NCBI RefSeq assembly: GCF_022760955.1
Contig: NZ_JAKTNU010000002.1
Location: 124,001-188,000, forward strand
Length of the DNA: 64,000 nt
Source of the DNA: Thermus neutrinimicus
GTDB lineage: Bacteria; Deinococcota; Deinococci; Deinococcales; Thermaceae
Direction: 5' to 3'
A program made the translations under genes and the position numbers. A model generated the notes under the pieces. It searched no databases. It was given only the letters and a program-made list of their open reading frames with translations, and had not been told where the DNA came from. Positions 28,520 through 36,987 of the stretch are shown piece by piece; position 1 is the first letter of the stretch; each line of letters starts with the position of its first letter.

Positions 28520-29578
28520 TTAGCGAGCCTTCACCTCGGTCCAGACCCGGTCGTAAAGGGCGATATCCGGCCCCAGGTCCTTGAGGTACTCAAGCTTCTG
28601 CCGCACCTCCTCCGGGGGGAAGACCGTGGGGTCCTGGCGCATCTCCTCGGGAAGAAGGGGAAGCGCCTTGGCCACGGGGGTGGCGTAGCGGGTGTATTCC
28701 GCCAAGGCGGCGGCGTTTTCCGGTTCCAGCAAAAAGTCCATGAAGCGGTAGGCCAGGTCCTGGCTGGGACCCCGCTTCAGGATCACCACGGCATCGGTCC
28801 AGAGGGTGCCGCCTTCCTTGGGCAGGACGTAGCGGAGCCTCTCATCCTCCTGCTTGGCCTGGAGCACATCCCCGGAATAGGCCAGGGTGAGGGCGGCATC
28901 CCCCGCCAGGATGCGGTTCAAGGCCTCCACTCCCCCGGAGAAGCCCACGGAGCGTCCCTTGGCCTCGAGGAGAACCCCCTTGGCCCTCTCCAGGGCCTCG
29001 GGGTCCGTGGTGTTCACCGAGTAGCCCAGGTACTTCAAGGCCGCCCCGATGGTCTCCCGCATCTCGTCCAGGAGAAGGAAGGGCCCCACCTGCCTGGCAG
29101 GGTCAAAGAGAACGGCGAAGGAGTCCACGGGGCCCTGCACCAGATCCTCCCGGTAGGCCAGGCCCGTGGTGCCCCAGAGGTAGGGGATGGAGTACTGCAG
29201 GCCCGGATCATAGGGGGGGTCCAGGAAGAAGGGGTCCAGGTTGGCCAGGCCCTTCAGCCTGCCCTTTTCCAGGGGAGCGATGAGCCCCTCCCGGGCCATC
29301 TGGAGCACGTAGTAGTCGGGGGCCACCACCAGGGAGAACTCCCGGTCCGCCCCCGCCTTCAGCTTGGCCAGCATGGCCTCGGGGGATTCAAAGGTGTCCA
29401 AGACCACCTTGGCCCCGGTCTCCCTCTCAAACTTCCTGAGGAGGTCCTCCGGGATGTAATCCGCCCAGTTCAGGAAGTAAAGGGTCCCCCCCGCCTGGGA
29501 AGCCGGCCGGGGCCGCAAAAGGAAGATCCCCAAGGCCACCAGGGCCAGAAGCAAAACCAGAATGCCCAAACGCCTCAT
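28520..29578 (-). CDS. potD: Spermidine/putrescine-binding protein of ABC transporter
   Basis: A 352-residue PotD-type solute-binding protein with an N-terminal hydrophobic export signal or anchor (RLGILVLLLALVALGIFLL). The mature part starts TLYFLNWADYIPEDLLRKFE, characteristic of polyamine binding proteins, and includes VVAPDYYVLQMAREGLIAPL and LLDEMRETIGAALKYLG. It captures polyamines outside the membrane and delivers them to PotBC. In a thermophile rich in long polyamines this uptake is of interest, but substrate is inferred. It overlaps potC by 4 nt. Confidence 0.92.
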   Translation of the reverse strand: MRRLGILVLLLALVALGIFLLRPRPASQAGGTLYFLNWADYIPEDLLRKFERETGAKVVLDTFESPEAMLAKLKAGADREFSLVVAPDYYVLQMAREGLIAPLEKGRLKGLANLDPFFLDPPYDPGLQYSIPYLWGTTGLAYREDLVQGPVDSFAVLFDPARQVGPFLLLDEMRETIGAALKYLGYSVNTTDPEALERAKGVLLEAKGRSVGFSGGVEALNRILAGDAALTLAYSGDVLQAKQEDERLRYVLPKEGGTLWTDAVVILKRGPSQDLAYRFMDFLLEPENAAALAEYTRYATPVAKALPLLPEEMRQDPTVFPPEEVRQKLEYLKDLGPDIALYDRVWTEVKAR

Positions 29579-30354
29579 ACCCTCCTCCGGCTCAAAGCAT
29601 ACCCCAAGGCCAGGAAAAAGGCGCTAAGGGCGATGATCAGGGTGGAAAGGGCGTGCACCTTGGGGCTTACCCCCAGCTTCACACTGGAATAGATGTAAAG
29701 GGGCAGGGTGGTGGCCCCGGGGCCGGCGGTGAAGAAGGTGACCACGAAGTCGTCCAGGGAAAGGGTGAGGGCAAGCAGCGCCCCCGCTGCCACCCCCGGC
29801 CAGGCCAGGGGCAGGGTCACGTGCCAGAAGGTCTGCCAGCCCCGGGCCCCCAGGTCCCGGGCCGCCTCCTCCAAGGCCGGGTCCAGAAGGAGGAGCCTCG
29901 AGCGCACCACCAGGGTCACAAAGGCCACCTGGAAGGTGATGTGCCCCAGGATCACCGTGAAGAGGGAAAGGCGGGGAAAACCCAAGACCTCCCTTGCCAA
30001 GGCGAAGAGGAGGAGCAGGGACACCCCCATGACCACGTCGGGCACCACCACGGGGATGTAGAGGAGGTAGCGCAAAAAGCCCTTGCCGGGAAAGCGGTAG
30101 CGGACCAGGCCCACCGCCAACAGGGTTCCCAGGGCCGTGGCCACCAGGGTGGAAAGGAAGGCCACCACCAGGGTGTTCAGGAAGTACTCCAGCACCCTGG
30201 GGTCTTGGAAAAGGGCCCGGTACCAGTCCAGGGTGAAGCCGGTGAACCGCACCCCCCGGCGGCCTTGGTTGAAGGAGAGGGCCACGATGACCAGGATCGG
30301 CAGGTAGAGGAAGAAGTAGACCAAAAGGGCGTGGAGGGCAAGAAGCCTTCTCAT
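29575..30354 (-). CDS. potC: Polyamine ABC transporter permease PotC
   Basis: A 259-residue permease with six predicted membrane helices starting MRRLLALHALLVYFFLYLPI. It carries the EAA loop (LEEAARDLGARGWQTFWHVTLPLAWPGV) that docks onto the ATPase. The start is set at the ATG of 30354, which overlaps the stop of potB (ATGA); the frame is open further upstream only as read-through antisense to potB structure. Confidence 0.93.
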   Translation of the reverse strand: MRRLLALHALLVYFFLYLPILVIVALSFNQGRRGVRFTGFTLDWYRALFQDPRVLEYFLNTLVVAFLSTLVATALGTLLAVGLVRYRFPGKGFLRYLLYIPVVVPDVVMGVSLLLLFALAREVLGFPRLSLFTVILGHITFQVAFVTLVVRSRLLLLDPALEEAARDLGARGWQTFWHVTLPLAWPGVAAGALLALTLSLDDFVVTFFTAGPGATTLPLYIYSSVKLGVSPKVHALSTLIIALSAFFLALGYALSRRRV

Positions 30355-31235
30355 AACAGGTCCTCGGGATAGGGGCTCCGCCCGTGTCCCAGGCCCCTTT
30401 CCCCCTGCAGGCGGGCGTAGAGGTAGAGGGATAGGAGGACAAAGCCCATGAGAAAGACGCTTAGGGCAGCGCCAAAGGCCCAGTCCCGGGTGATGCCGAA
30501 CTGCTGCTGGATGAGGTTGCCGATCAAAACCACCCGCCCCGCCCCCAAGAGGTCCGCCACCACAAAGGTGCCCATGGCGGGGATGAAGACCAGGACGCTT
30601 CCCGCAAACAGCCCGGGGTAGGTCTGGGGCAAGACCGCATGCAAGAAGGCCCGAAGGGGCCTGGCCCCCAGGTCGTAGGCCGCCTCCAATAGTTGCCAGT
30701 CCAACCGCTCCACGCTGGCGTACACCGGCAGGACGAAAAAGGGCAGGAAGGTGTACACCGTGGCCAAGAGCACGGCGAAGAAGGAGGGATAGAGGGCCAA
30801 GGGCCCCAGGCCTAAGGCCCCAAGAAGGGCGTTCACCAGACCCTCCCGTTGCAACAGCACCAGCCAGGCGTAGACCCGGATCAGGAAGTTGGTGAGAAAG
30901 GGGAGGAGGAGGAGGAAGAGGAGGAGGTCCCGCCGGGGGTGGCGGGCGATGTAGAAGGCCAAGGGATAACCCAGCAAGGCGGAGAGCAGGGTGGCCAGGA
31001 CCCCCACGAGGAGGCTTTGGGCGAAGGCCTCGAGGTAGACAGGATGGAGGAGCCTGGCGTAGTTGTGAAGCCCCAGGGGGCCCGTAAGCTCCCCGTAAGG
31101 CCCCCGGGTGAGGAAGGAGGCCACGAGGACCAAAAGGGTGGGGAGAAGGACGAAGAGCAAAAGCCAAAGGCCCCCGGGGCCCACCGTGACCAGGACCCGG
31201 AAGGCGCGCCGCCAAGGGGTGGCCGCCTCATTCAT
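30351..31235 (-). CDS. potB: Polyamine ABC transporter permease PotB
   Basis: A 294-residue permease beginning MNEAATPWRRAFRVLVTVGP with six predicted helices, and EAA loop LLEAAYDLGARPLRAFLHAVLPQTYPG. It partners PotC. The ATG at 31235 overlaps the last codons of potA (8 nt), so the operon potA-potB-potC-potD is fully coupled. Confidence 0.93.
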   Translation of the reverse strand: MNEAATPWRRAFRVLVTVGPGGLWLLLFVLLPTLLVLVASFLTRGPYGELTGPLGLHNYARLLHPVYLEAFAQSLLVGVLATLLSALLGYPLAFYIARHPRRDLLLFLLLLPFLTNFLIRVYAWLVLLQREGLVNALLGALGLGPLALYPSFFAVLLATVYTFLPFFVLPVYASVERLDWQLLEAAYDLGARPLRAFLHAVLPQTYPGLFAGSVLVFIPAMGTFVVADLLGAGRVVLIGNLIQQQFGITRDWAFGAALSVFLMGFVLLSLYLYARLQGERGLGHGRSPYPEDLL

Positions 31236-32298
31236 GGACCACCACCAGGTTCTCTGGGGGAAGGTAGCAGAAAACCTCCTCCCCGTAAGCAAACTCCTCG
31301 GCCCCAGGTTCCTGCAGGTCCTGGTTCAGGGTATAGGCCAAAAGCCGCACCTCCCCCGAGCGCAGGTAGTACTGGTTCTCCGCCCCCGTGTAGACGATCT
31401 CCTCCACCCTGGCCCGCACCAGGTTCTCCCGGGCGGGCACCCCGTTGCCCGCAGGGTAAAGGCGGATCTTCTCCGGCCGGATCACCAGATGGGCCTCCCG
31501 CGAAAGGGGCTCCCTTAGGCGCAGAGGGCCAAGGGGGGTTTCCGCCCCCAGGGGGTGGGGCCTGGCGGGCAGAAAGTTGGAGCGGCCCAGGAAATCCGCC
31601 ACAAAGCGGTTTTTGGGCCGCTCGTAGACCTCGTCGGGAAGGCCCACCTGCTCAATCCTCCCCGAGCGCATCACCGCGATCCTGTCGGACATGACCAAGG
31701 CCTCCTCCTGGTCGTGGGTGACGAAGATGAAGGTGGTGCCAAGCCTCCGCTGAAGCTGCATGAGCTCCACCCTTAGTTCCTGACGAAGCTTCAGGTCCAA
31801 GGCGGAAAGGGGCTCGTCCAGGAGGAGCACCTCGGGCTCCAACACCAGGGCCCGGGCCAGGGCCACCCGTTGCCTCTGCCCTCCGGAAAGCTCCCGGGGA
31901 TAGCGTCTTTCCAGGCCCAGGAGATCCACCAGCTCCAAGGCCCAGGCCACCTTCCTGCGGATCTCCCCCGCGGGCAACCCCTTCATGCGCAGGCCAAAGG
32001 CCACGTTCCCCTCCACGGTCATGTGGGGAAAGAGGGCGTAGTTCTGAAAAACGGTGTTCACGGGGCGGGCATAGGGGGGAACCCCGGTCATATCCCTCCC
32101 GGCGATCTCGATCCGCCCCGCATCCGGGGTGTCAAACCCCGCAAGAAGCCTAAGGAGGGTGGTCTTGCCGCATCCCGAGGGCCCCAAAAGGCTGAAGAAC
32201 TCCCCCCGCCTGACCTCGAGGTCCACGCCATCCAGGGCCACCACCCCGCCGTAATCCTTGCGCACCCCCAAGAGGCGAACCAGCACTTCCCCGGCCAC
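31228..32298 (-). CDS. potA: Polyamine ABC transporter ATPase PotA
   Basis: A 356-residue ABC ATPase with Walker A (GPSGCGKTT), Q-loop (VFQNYALFPHMTV), signature (LSGGQRQRVALARAL), Walker B (EVLLLDEPLSALD) and His switch (FVTHDQEEAL), then a TOBE domain. GTG at 32298 is taken as start because TAAACT (complement of 32306-32311) lies 7 nt upstream, so potA has its own leaderless promoter in the gap after rodA; the longer open frame would run back into rodA. Confidence 0.93.
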   Translation of the reverse strand: MAGEVLVRLLGVRKDYGGVVALDGVDLEVRRGEFFSLLGPSGCGKTTLLRLLAGFDTPDAGRIEIAGRDMTGVPPYARPVNTVFQNYALFPHMTVEGNVAFGLRMKGLPAGEIRRKVAWALELVDLLGLERRYPRELSGGQRQRVALARALVLEPEVLLLDEPLSALDLKLRQELRVELMQLQRRLGTTFIFVTHDQEEALVMSDRIAVMRSGRIEQVGLPDEVYERPKNRFVADFLGRSNFLPARPHPLGAETPLGPLRLREPLSREAHLVIRPEKIRLYPAGNGVPARENLVRARVEEIVYTGAENQYYLRSGEVRLLAYTLNQDLQEPGAEEFAYGEEVFCYLPPENLVVVHE

Positions 32299-32338
32299 GG
32301 GGCCCAGTTTAGGGGGAGTGGCCCCTTGGCTCAAGCCC

Positions 32339-33418
32339 TCAGGGAGCCGCCCGGTCCCGGTGCACCAAAAGGGCAAGGCCCAAGGAGAACAGGGTGGCCA
32401 TGAGGCTGGAACCCCCATAGGAAAAAAGGGGAAGGGTCAAGCCGGTCACCGGCATCACCCCCAGGGCCACCCCCAGGTTCACCAGCACCTGGAAGCCCAG
32501 CATCCCCCCCACCCCGGCCAGGAAGAGGCGGTCGGAGGGGCGGGGGCATTCCAAAGCCATGCCCAAAAGGCGCGCCAGAAGGAGGGCGTAAAGCCCAATG
32601 AGGGCCACGGCGCCCACAAATCCCCACTCCTCCGCAAAGACGGCGAAGACGAAGTCCGTGTGGCGGAAGGGGACGAAGCCCAGCTGGGTCTGGGTGCCCT
32701 GGCCATACCCCTTGCCGAAAAGCCCTCCCGAGCCGATGGCGATGGTGGACTGGATCACCTGGAAACCCTGGCCCAGGGGGTCCCGGTAGGGATCCAAGAC
32801 GATGAGGACCCGCTCCCGCTGGTAGGGCTTGAGGTTGGGCCAGACCACAGTGGGCACCAGGAGGGCTAGGGCCAGAAAGCCCACCACAAGGTGCTTCCAG
32901 GGCAGGCCCCGCACGAACAAGACGCTAAAGACGCCAAAGAGCACCACCAGGCCCCCCCCCAGATCCGGCTGCAGGAGGAGGAGAAGGACCACAGGGGCCG
33001 TGAGGAACCCGGGAAGAAGGTAATCCCAAACCCGGCGCACCTCCCGCGCCTCCAAAAGCCGGGCCAAGGCCAGGATCAGGCCCAGCTTGGCCAGCTCCAG
33101 GGGCTGGAACTGCAAGGGGCCCAGGACGAACCAGGCCTTGGCCCCGTTGATCTCCCGGCCGAAGGCCAAGACGGCCACCAATAGGAGCAGGGAAAGGGCG
33201 TAAAGGGGGTAGGCCAGGGCGAAGACGGTGCGGCGGGAGAGGAACTGCACCCCCACCGCCAGGAGGAGGCCCAGGAGGAAGGCCACTAGCTGGCGGTTGA
33301 GGAGGCCTGGGTCGGGGGCAGCGCTTCGGAGGTTGAACAAACCCAGAACGGATATGGCCAAGGCCAGGAGGATTAGACCCCAGTCATAGGCAAGAAGGTT
33401 CGGGCGCCGTAGGACCAT
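32339..33418 (-). CDS. rodA: Rod-shape protein RodA (SEDS glycosyltransferase)
   Basis: A 359-residue integral membrane protein of the SEDS family, which polymerises glycan strands for cell elongation. Family marks: INGAKAWFVLGPLQFQPLELAKLG, LQPDLGGGLVVL (catalytic-type Asp), PYRDPLGQGFQVIQSTIAIGSGGLFGKGYG, FAVFAEEWGF and VMPVTGLTLPLFSYGGSSL near the C-terminus. It follows minE by 6 nt, as min and shape genes often cluster. RodA rather than FtsW is chosen from the compact length and min context. Confidence 0.92.
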   Translation of the reverse strand: MVLRRPNLLAYDWGLILLALAISVLGLFNLRSAAPDPGLLNRQLVAFLLGLLLAVGVQFLSRRTVFALAYPLYALSLLLLVAVLAFGREINGAKAWFVLGPLQFQPLELAKLGLILALARLLEAREVRRVWDYLLPGFLTAPVVLLLLLQPDLGGGLVVLFGVFSVLFVRGLPWKHLVVGFLALALLVPTVVWPNLKPYQRERVLIVLDPYRDPLGQGFQVIQSTIAIGSGGLFGKGYGQGTQTQLGFVPFRHTDFVFAVFAEEWGFVGAVALIGLYALLLARLLGMALECPRPSDRLFLAGVGGMLGFQVLVNLGVALGVMPVTGLTLPLFSYGGSSLMATLFSLGLALLVHRDRAAP

Positions 33419-33424
33419 GGAAGC

Positions 33425-33646
33425 CTACCGCAAGGGGATGTCGGCGACCAGGACCATCTTCTCCCCCCGCTCCTCGAGGGCCACGCTGAGGCCCTCCTCC
33501 TGGGCGGGGAAGTAGCGGCGAAGCACCTCCAGGAGGTCCCGCTTCAGGTTCTCCACCAGGCCCGGGGAAAGCTTGGCCCGGTCGTAGGCCAGGACCAGCT
33601 TGAGCCTTTCCTTGGCCTTCTCCTTGCTCTTCCTACGCCACCACAT
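33425..33646 (-). CDS. minE: Cell division topological specificity factor MinE
   Basis: A 73-residue MinE: basic N-terminus (RRKSKEKAKERLKLVLAYDRAKL), which contacts MinD and membrane, and the C-terminal dimer domain LKRDLLEVLRRYFPAQEEGLSVALE. It stimulates MinD ATPase to set up pole-to-pole patterns. The ATG overlaps the minD stop. Confidence 0.93.
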   Translation of the reverse strand: MWWRRKSKEKAKERLKLVLAYDRAKLSPGLVENLKRDLLEVLRRYFPAQEEGLSVALEERGEKMVLVADIPLR

Positions 33647-34449
33647 CAGCGACCTCCAAAGAGCCTACGGATCACCGCCAGAAAGCCCTGGCTATCCTCC
33701 AGGTTGCGGAAGGGCACCTCCTCGCCCCTAAGGCGCCGGGCGGTGTCCATGTAGGCGAGGGCGGCGGGGCTTGTACCCTTTAGCACTAAAGGCTCGCCCT
33801 GGTTGGTGGAGATGAGCACCTGCTCGTCCTCGGGGATGATCCCGATGGGCTTAAGCCCCAGGATCTCCACCACGTCCTCCACGGAGAGCATATCCCCCCG
33901 GGCCACCATCTTGGGCCGCAGGCGGTTGATGATGAGGAAGTTTTCCCGGACCTCCCGGGCCTCGAGGAGGCCGATGATGCGGTCGGCATCCCGCACGCTG
34001 CTCACCTCCGGGTTCACCACCACCAAGGCCCCTTCCGCCGGGGTGGCGGCGGTCTGGAAACCCTTTTCGATGCCGGCGGGGGAGTCTATGAGCACCCGGT
34101 CAAACCCCTCCTCCGTGAGAAGGTGCTGGACCAGTTCCCGGAACCTTGCGGGGTCCAGGGCCTCCTTGTCCTTGGTCTGGGAGGCGGGGAGCAAGAAGAG
34201 GTTCTCGATGCGCTTATCCCGGATCAAGGCCTGGCGCACCTTGGCCCGTCCCTCCAACACGTCGATCAGGTCAAAGACCACCCTCCCCTCGAGGCCCATG
34301 ACCACATCCAGGTTCCTGAGGCCCACGTCCACGTCCACCACCGCCACCTTCTCCCCCAGTTTGGCCAAAGCCGCCCCCAGGTTGGCGGTGGTGGTGGTCT
34401 TCCCCACGCCGCCCTTACCCGATGTCACCACGATGGCTCTTGCTCTCAC
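33646..34449 (-). CDS. minD: Septum site-determining ATPase MinD
   Basis: A 267-residue ParA-like ATPase. The deviant Walker A SGKGGVGKTTTTANLG is at residues 10-25, followed by VDVDVGLRNLDVVMGLE and LIDSPAGIE. The C-terminal FLAVIRRLFGGR is the amphipathic membrane-targeting helix. It starts at GTG 34449, which overlaps the stop of the HxlR-like gene (GTGA). No minC gene is present in this window, although MinC is the usual division inhibitor recruited by MinD. Confidence 0.95.
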   Translation of the reverse strand: MRARAIVVTSGKGGVGKTTTTANLGAALAKLGEKVAVVDVDVGLRNLDVVMGLEGRVVFDLIDVLEGRAKVRQALIRDKRIENLFLLPASQTKDKEALDPARFRELVQHLLTEEGFDRVLIDSPAGIEKGFQTAATPAEGALVVVNPEVSSVRDADRIIGLLEAREVRENFLIINRLRPKMVARGDMLSVEDVVEILGLKPIGIIPEDEQVLISTNQGEPLVLKGTSPAALAYMDTARRLRGEEVPFRNLEDSQGFLAVIRRLFGGR

Positions 34450-34754
34450 CGCTTTCCCTCCTGCACCATGTCCAATATCCCATCCAATTCGCTTAAGAAT
34501 TCCAAAACCCGCTTGCCCCGCGGGGTCAGGAGGTATTCTACCCGAGGGGGCACCTCGGGGTAGGCCTGCCGCTGTACGAAGCCCAAGAGGTGGAGCTCGC
34601 GAAGCCGCTCCGCCAAGGTGCGGGGGGAAAGGCCCAGGAAGGACTCCAGGTCGGAGAAGCGGGAGGTTCCCCGGCTCAAAGCGAGGAGCACCTCCGGCGC
34701 CCCGCGCCGCGCCAACACCTTGAGCACCTTGCGGGTGTTCTTGGAGAGGGCCAT
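34446..34754 (-). CDS. HxlR-like winged-helix regulator
   Basis: A 102-residue DNA-binding protein: VLKVLARRGAPEVLLALSRG, then FSDLESFLGLSPRTLAERLRELHLLGFVQRQ (helix-turn-helix) and YLLTPRGKRVLEFL (wing). This is the size and layout of HxlR/MarR-like regulators. It is translationally coupled to minD, so it may control the min genes; no ligand is evident. No Cys redox residue typical of HxlR proteins is seen. Confidence 0.8.
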   Translation of the reverse strand: MALSKNTRKVLKVLARRGAPEVLLALSRGTSRFSDLESFLGLSPRTLAERLRELHLLGFVQRQAYPEVPPRVEYLLTPRGKRVLEFLSELDGILDMVQEGKR

Positions 34755-34861
34755 GGCCCAATCCTAGCAAATCGGGCCAGCAGCTATCCACAGGTAAAGC
34801 CTTGGCCCCTCACCCCAATCCCTGCGCCCTTGGCGCGGAAGGGTGTAGGCTAAGGGGGGAG

Positions 34862-34999
34862 ATGAAGGGGGAGATCAAACCCGACTGGAAGGACTTTTTG
34901 GCCCTGGTGCTGGCGGCCTATGGCCTCCTGCTTCCGCCCCTTTTCCTGGTGCTCGGGGCGCTATTCCTCTTCCTCCTCCTGGTCAGGGTTTTCCTGTAA
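34862..34999 (+). CDS. Small membrane protein (45 aa)
   Basis: A short frame MKGEIKPDWKDFLALVLAAY, then a strongly hydrophobic helix-turn-helix pair ending FLFLLLVRVFL. A TAGGCT box (34846-34851) and a GGGGGGAG site precede the ATG. It ends 9 nt before the methylmalonyl-CoA mutase gene. No family recognised; one or two membrane segments, role unknown. Confidence 0.5.
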   Translation: MKGEIKPDWKDFLALVLAAYGLLLPPLFLVLGALFLFLLLVRVFL

Positions 35000-35008
35000 A
35001 ACTAAGGC

Positions 35009-36553
35009 ATGGAAGGCCTCTTTGAGTCCCTACCCGAAGGCTACCGGGAACGGCTTGGTCGCCCGGGGGAGTACCCCTTCACCCGGGGCATCTACCCCCG
35101 GATGTACCTGGACAGGCTCTGGACCATGCGCCAGTATGCGGGCTTCTCCACCGCGGAGGAGTCCAACGCCCGCTACCGATACCTCCTTTCCCAAGGCCAG
35201 ACGGGCCTAAGCGTGGCCTTTGACCTCCCCACCCAGCTGGGCCTGGATCCCGACCACCCCATGAGCGTGGGGGAGGTGGGCCGGGTGGGGGTGTCCATCG
35301 CCACCCTCGAGGACATGCAAAAGCTCTTTGACGGCATCCCCCTGGACCGGGTTTCCACCAGCATGACCATCAACGCCCCCGCCATGATGCTCCTGGCCCT
35401 CTACCTCCTGGTGGCGGAGGAGCAGGGGGTTTCCTGGGACAAGGTTTCCGGAACCGTCCAGAACGACATCCTCAAGGAATACTTCGCCCGGGGCACCTAC
35501 ATCTACCCTCCGGGCCCTTCCATGCGCCTGGTGACCGACATCTTTGAGTTCTGCGCCCGGCACGTCCCCCGCTTCAACACCATCTCCATCTCGGGCTACC
35601 ACATCCGGGAGGCGGGCTCCACCGCCGCCCAGGAGATCGCCTTCACCCTGGCGGACGGCAAGGCCTACGTGAAGGCCGCCCTGGAACGGGGCCTTAAGGT
35701 GGACGAGTTCGCCCCCAGGCTTTCCTTCTTCTTCGCCGCCCATGGGGATATCTTTGAGGAAGCCGCCAAGTTCCGGGCCGCCAGGAGGCTTTGGGCCCGC
35801 ATCATGCGGGAGGAGTTCGGAGCCAAGGACCCGAGGAGCTGGATGCTGCGCTTCCACACCCAAACGGGGGGCTCCACCCTCACCGCAAAGGAGCCCTTGA
35901 ACAACGTGGTGCGCACCGCTTACCAGGCCCTGGCGGCGGTGCTGGGCGGCACCCAGAGCCTTCACACCAACGCCTACGACGAGGCCCTGGGCCTGCCCAC
36001 GGAGAAAAGCGCCCTTCTCGCCCTGCGCACCCAGCAGATCCTGGCCTTTGAGAGCGGGGTCACCCGGGCCATAGACCCCCTGGGGGGAAGCTTCTACGTG
36101 GAGCACCTCACGGACCAGCTGGAGGCGGAAGCGGAAAGGCTCATCCGCGAGATCGACGCCCTGGGAGGTGCGGTGGCCGCGGTGGAGGCGGGGTATTTCA
36201 GCCGGGCCATAGAGGAGTCTGCCTGGCAGTTCCAGAAGGAGGTGGAGGAGGGCAAGCGGATCATCGTAGGGGTGAACCGCTTCGCGGATCCCCACAGCCC
36301 CCTGAACGAGCCCACCCCCGTGCAGCGCATAGACCCCGAGTTGCACGAGAAGCGCAAGCGGGAACTGGCCGCCTTCAAGGCCCGAAGGGATGGGGAAAGC
36401 GTCCGGCTGGGCCTGGAAAATCTGCGCCGGGCCGCTAGGGGTAACGAGAACCTTTTCCCCTACGTGCTGGAGGCCTTCCGCCGCCGGGCCACCCTGGGGG
36501 AGGTCTGCGGGGTGCTAAGGGAGGAGTGGGGGGAGTACCAGCCCGGGAGGTGA
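35009..36553 (+). CDS. Methylmalonyl-CoA mutase catalytic (large) subunit
   Basis: A 514-residue protein equal to the substrate-binding TIM-barrel half of methylmalonyl-CoA mutase, without the C-terminal B12-binding domain, as in enzymes with a separate small subunit. Motifs: [83 protein letters not shown], and the [20 protein letters not shown] region. It interconverts methylmalonyl- and succinyl-CoA, feeding propionate carbon into the TCA cycle. The matching B12 subunit gene is not in this window. The DUF4440-like gene follows 4 nt downstream. Confidence 0.93.
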   Translation: MEGLFESLPEGYRERLGRPGEYPFTRGIYPRMYLDRLWTMRQYAGFSTAEESNARYRYLLSQGQTGLSVAFDLPTQLGLDPDHPMSVGEVGRVGVSIATLEDMQKLFDGIPLDRVSTSMTINAPAMMLLALYLLVAEEQGVSWDKVSGTVQNDILKEYFARGTYIYPPGPSMRLVTDIFEFCARHVPRFNTISISGYHIREAGSTAAQEIAFTLADGKAYVKAALERGLKVDEFAPRLSFFFAAHGDIFEEAAKFRAARRLWARIMREEFGAKDPRSWMLRFHTQTGGSTLTAKEPLNNVVRTAYQALAAVLGGTQSLHTNAYDEALGLPTEKSALLALRTQQILAFESGVTRAIDPLGGSFYVEHLTDQLEAEAERLIREIDALGGAVAAVEAGYFSRAIEESAWQFQKEVEEGKRIIVGVNRFADPHSPLNEPTPVQRIDPELHEKRKRELAAFKARRDGESVRLGLENLRRAARGNENLFPYVLEAFRRRATLGEVCGVLREEWGEYQPGR

Positions 36554-36557
36554 GGCG

Positions 36558-36944
36558 ATGGAAAATGAGGCCCAGCTTTGGGAGTTCTTGGAAAGGCACC
36601 TGGCCAGCATCTACCAAGGGGACTGGGCCACCTACGAGGCCACCACCCACCCCGACCTTTCCCTTTACGAGTGGTTCGTGGCCCCCCACCGCCTGGACGG
36701 CCTTGCCTTCCACCGCTTCATGATCGAGCACAACTGGGCCACCTCAGGAAGACCCCACCGCCTGGACCTTTTGGAAAGGCGCCTGCAACGCTACGGGGAC
36801 GTGGCCATCTTCACCTATACCCTGCTCCTCACCGTGGCGGAGGAGGGGGGGCTAAGGCACCGGGCGGTGAACGAAAGCCGGGTGGCGGTGCGCTTTCCCC
36901 AGGGCTGGAAGGTGGTGCACGTGCACAAGAGCCCGGCCCAGTAG
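36558..36944 (+). CDS. DUF4440/SnoaL-like protein
   Basis: A 128-residue NTF2-like protein: LWEFLERHLASIYQGDWATYEATTHPDLSLYEW at the N-terminus, and NESRVAVRFPQGWKVVHVHKS at the end, typical of the calcium/calmodulin kinase association-like or DUF4440 group. Such small cones may bind or isomerise hydrophobic ligands. Placement directly after the mutase gene suggests co-expression, not a proven link. Confidence 0.75.
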   Translation: MENEAQLWEFLERHLASIYQGDWATYEATTHPDLSLYEWFVAPHRLDGLAFHRFMIEHNWATSGRPHRLDLLERRLQRYGDVAIFTYTLLLTVAEEGGLRHRAVNESRVAVRFPQGWKVVHVHKSPAQ

Positions 36945-36954
36945 CATCCCCGCC

Positions 36955-36983
36955 CTAAAAAAGGGCCGGGTTTCCCCGGCCCC
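36955..36983 (-). terminator. Terminator of acs
   Basis: Read on the minus strand, GGGCCGGG-GAAA-CCCGGCCC is followed by TTTTTT, just after the acs stop at 36988. It may also stop rightward transcripts from the mutase pair. Confidence 0.88.
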
Positions 36984-36987
36984 TCCC

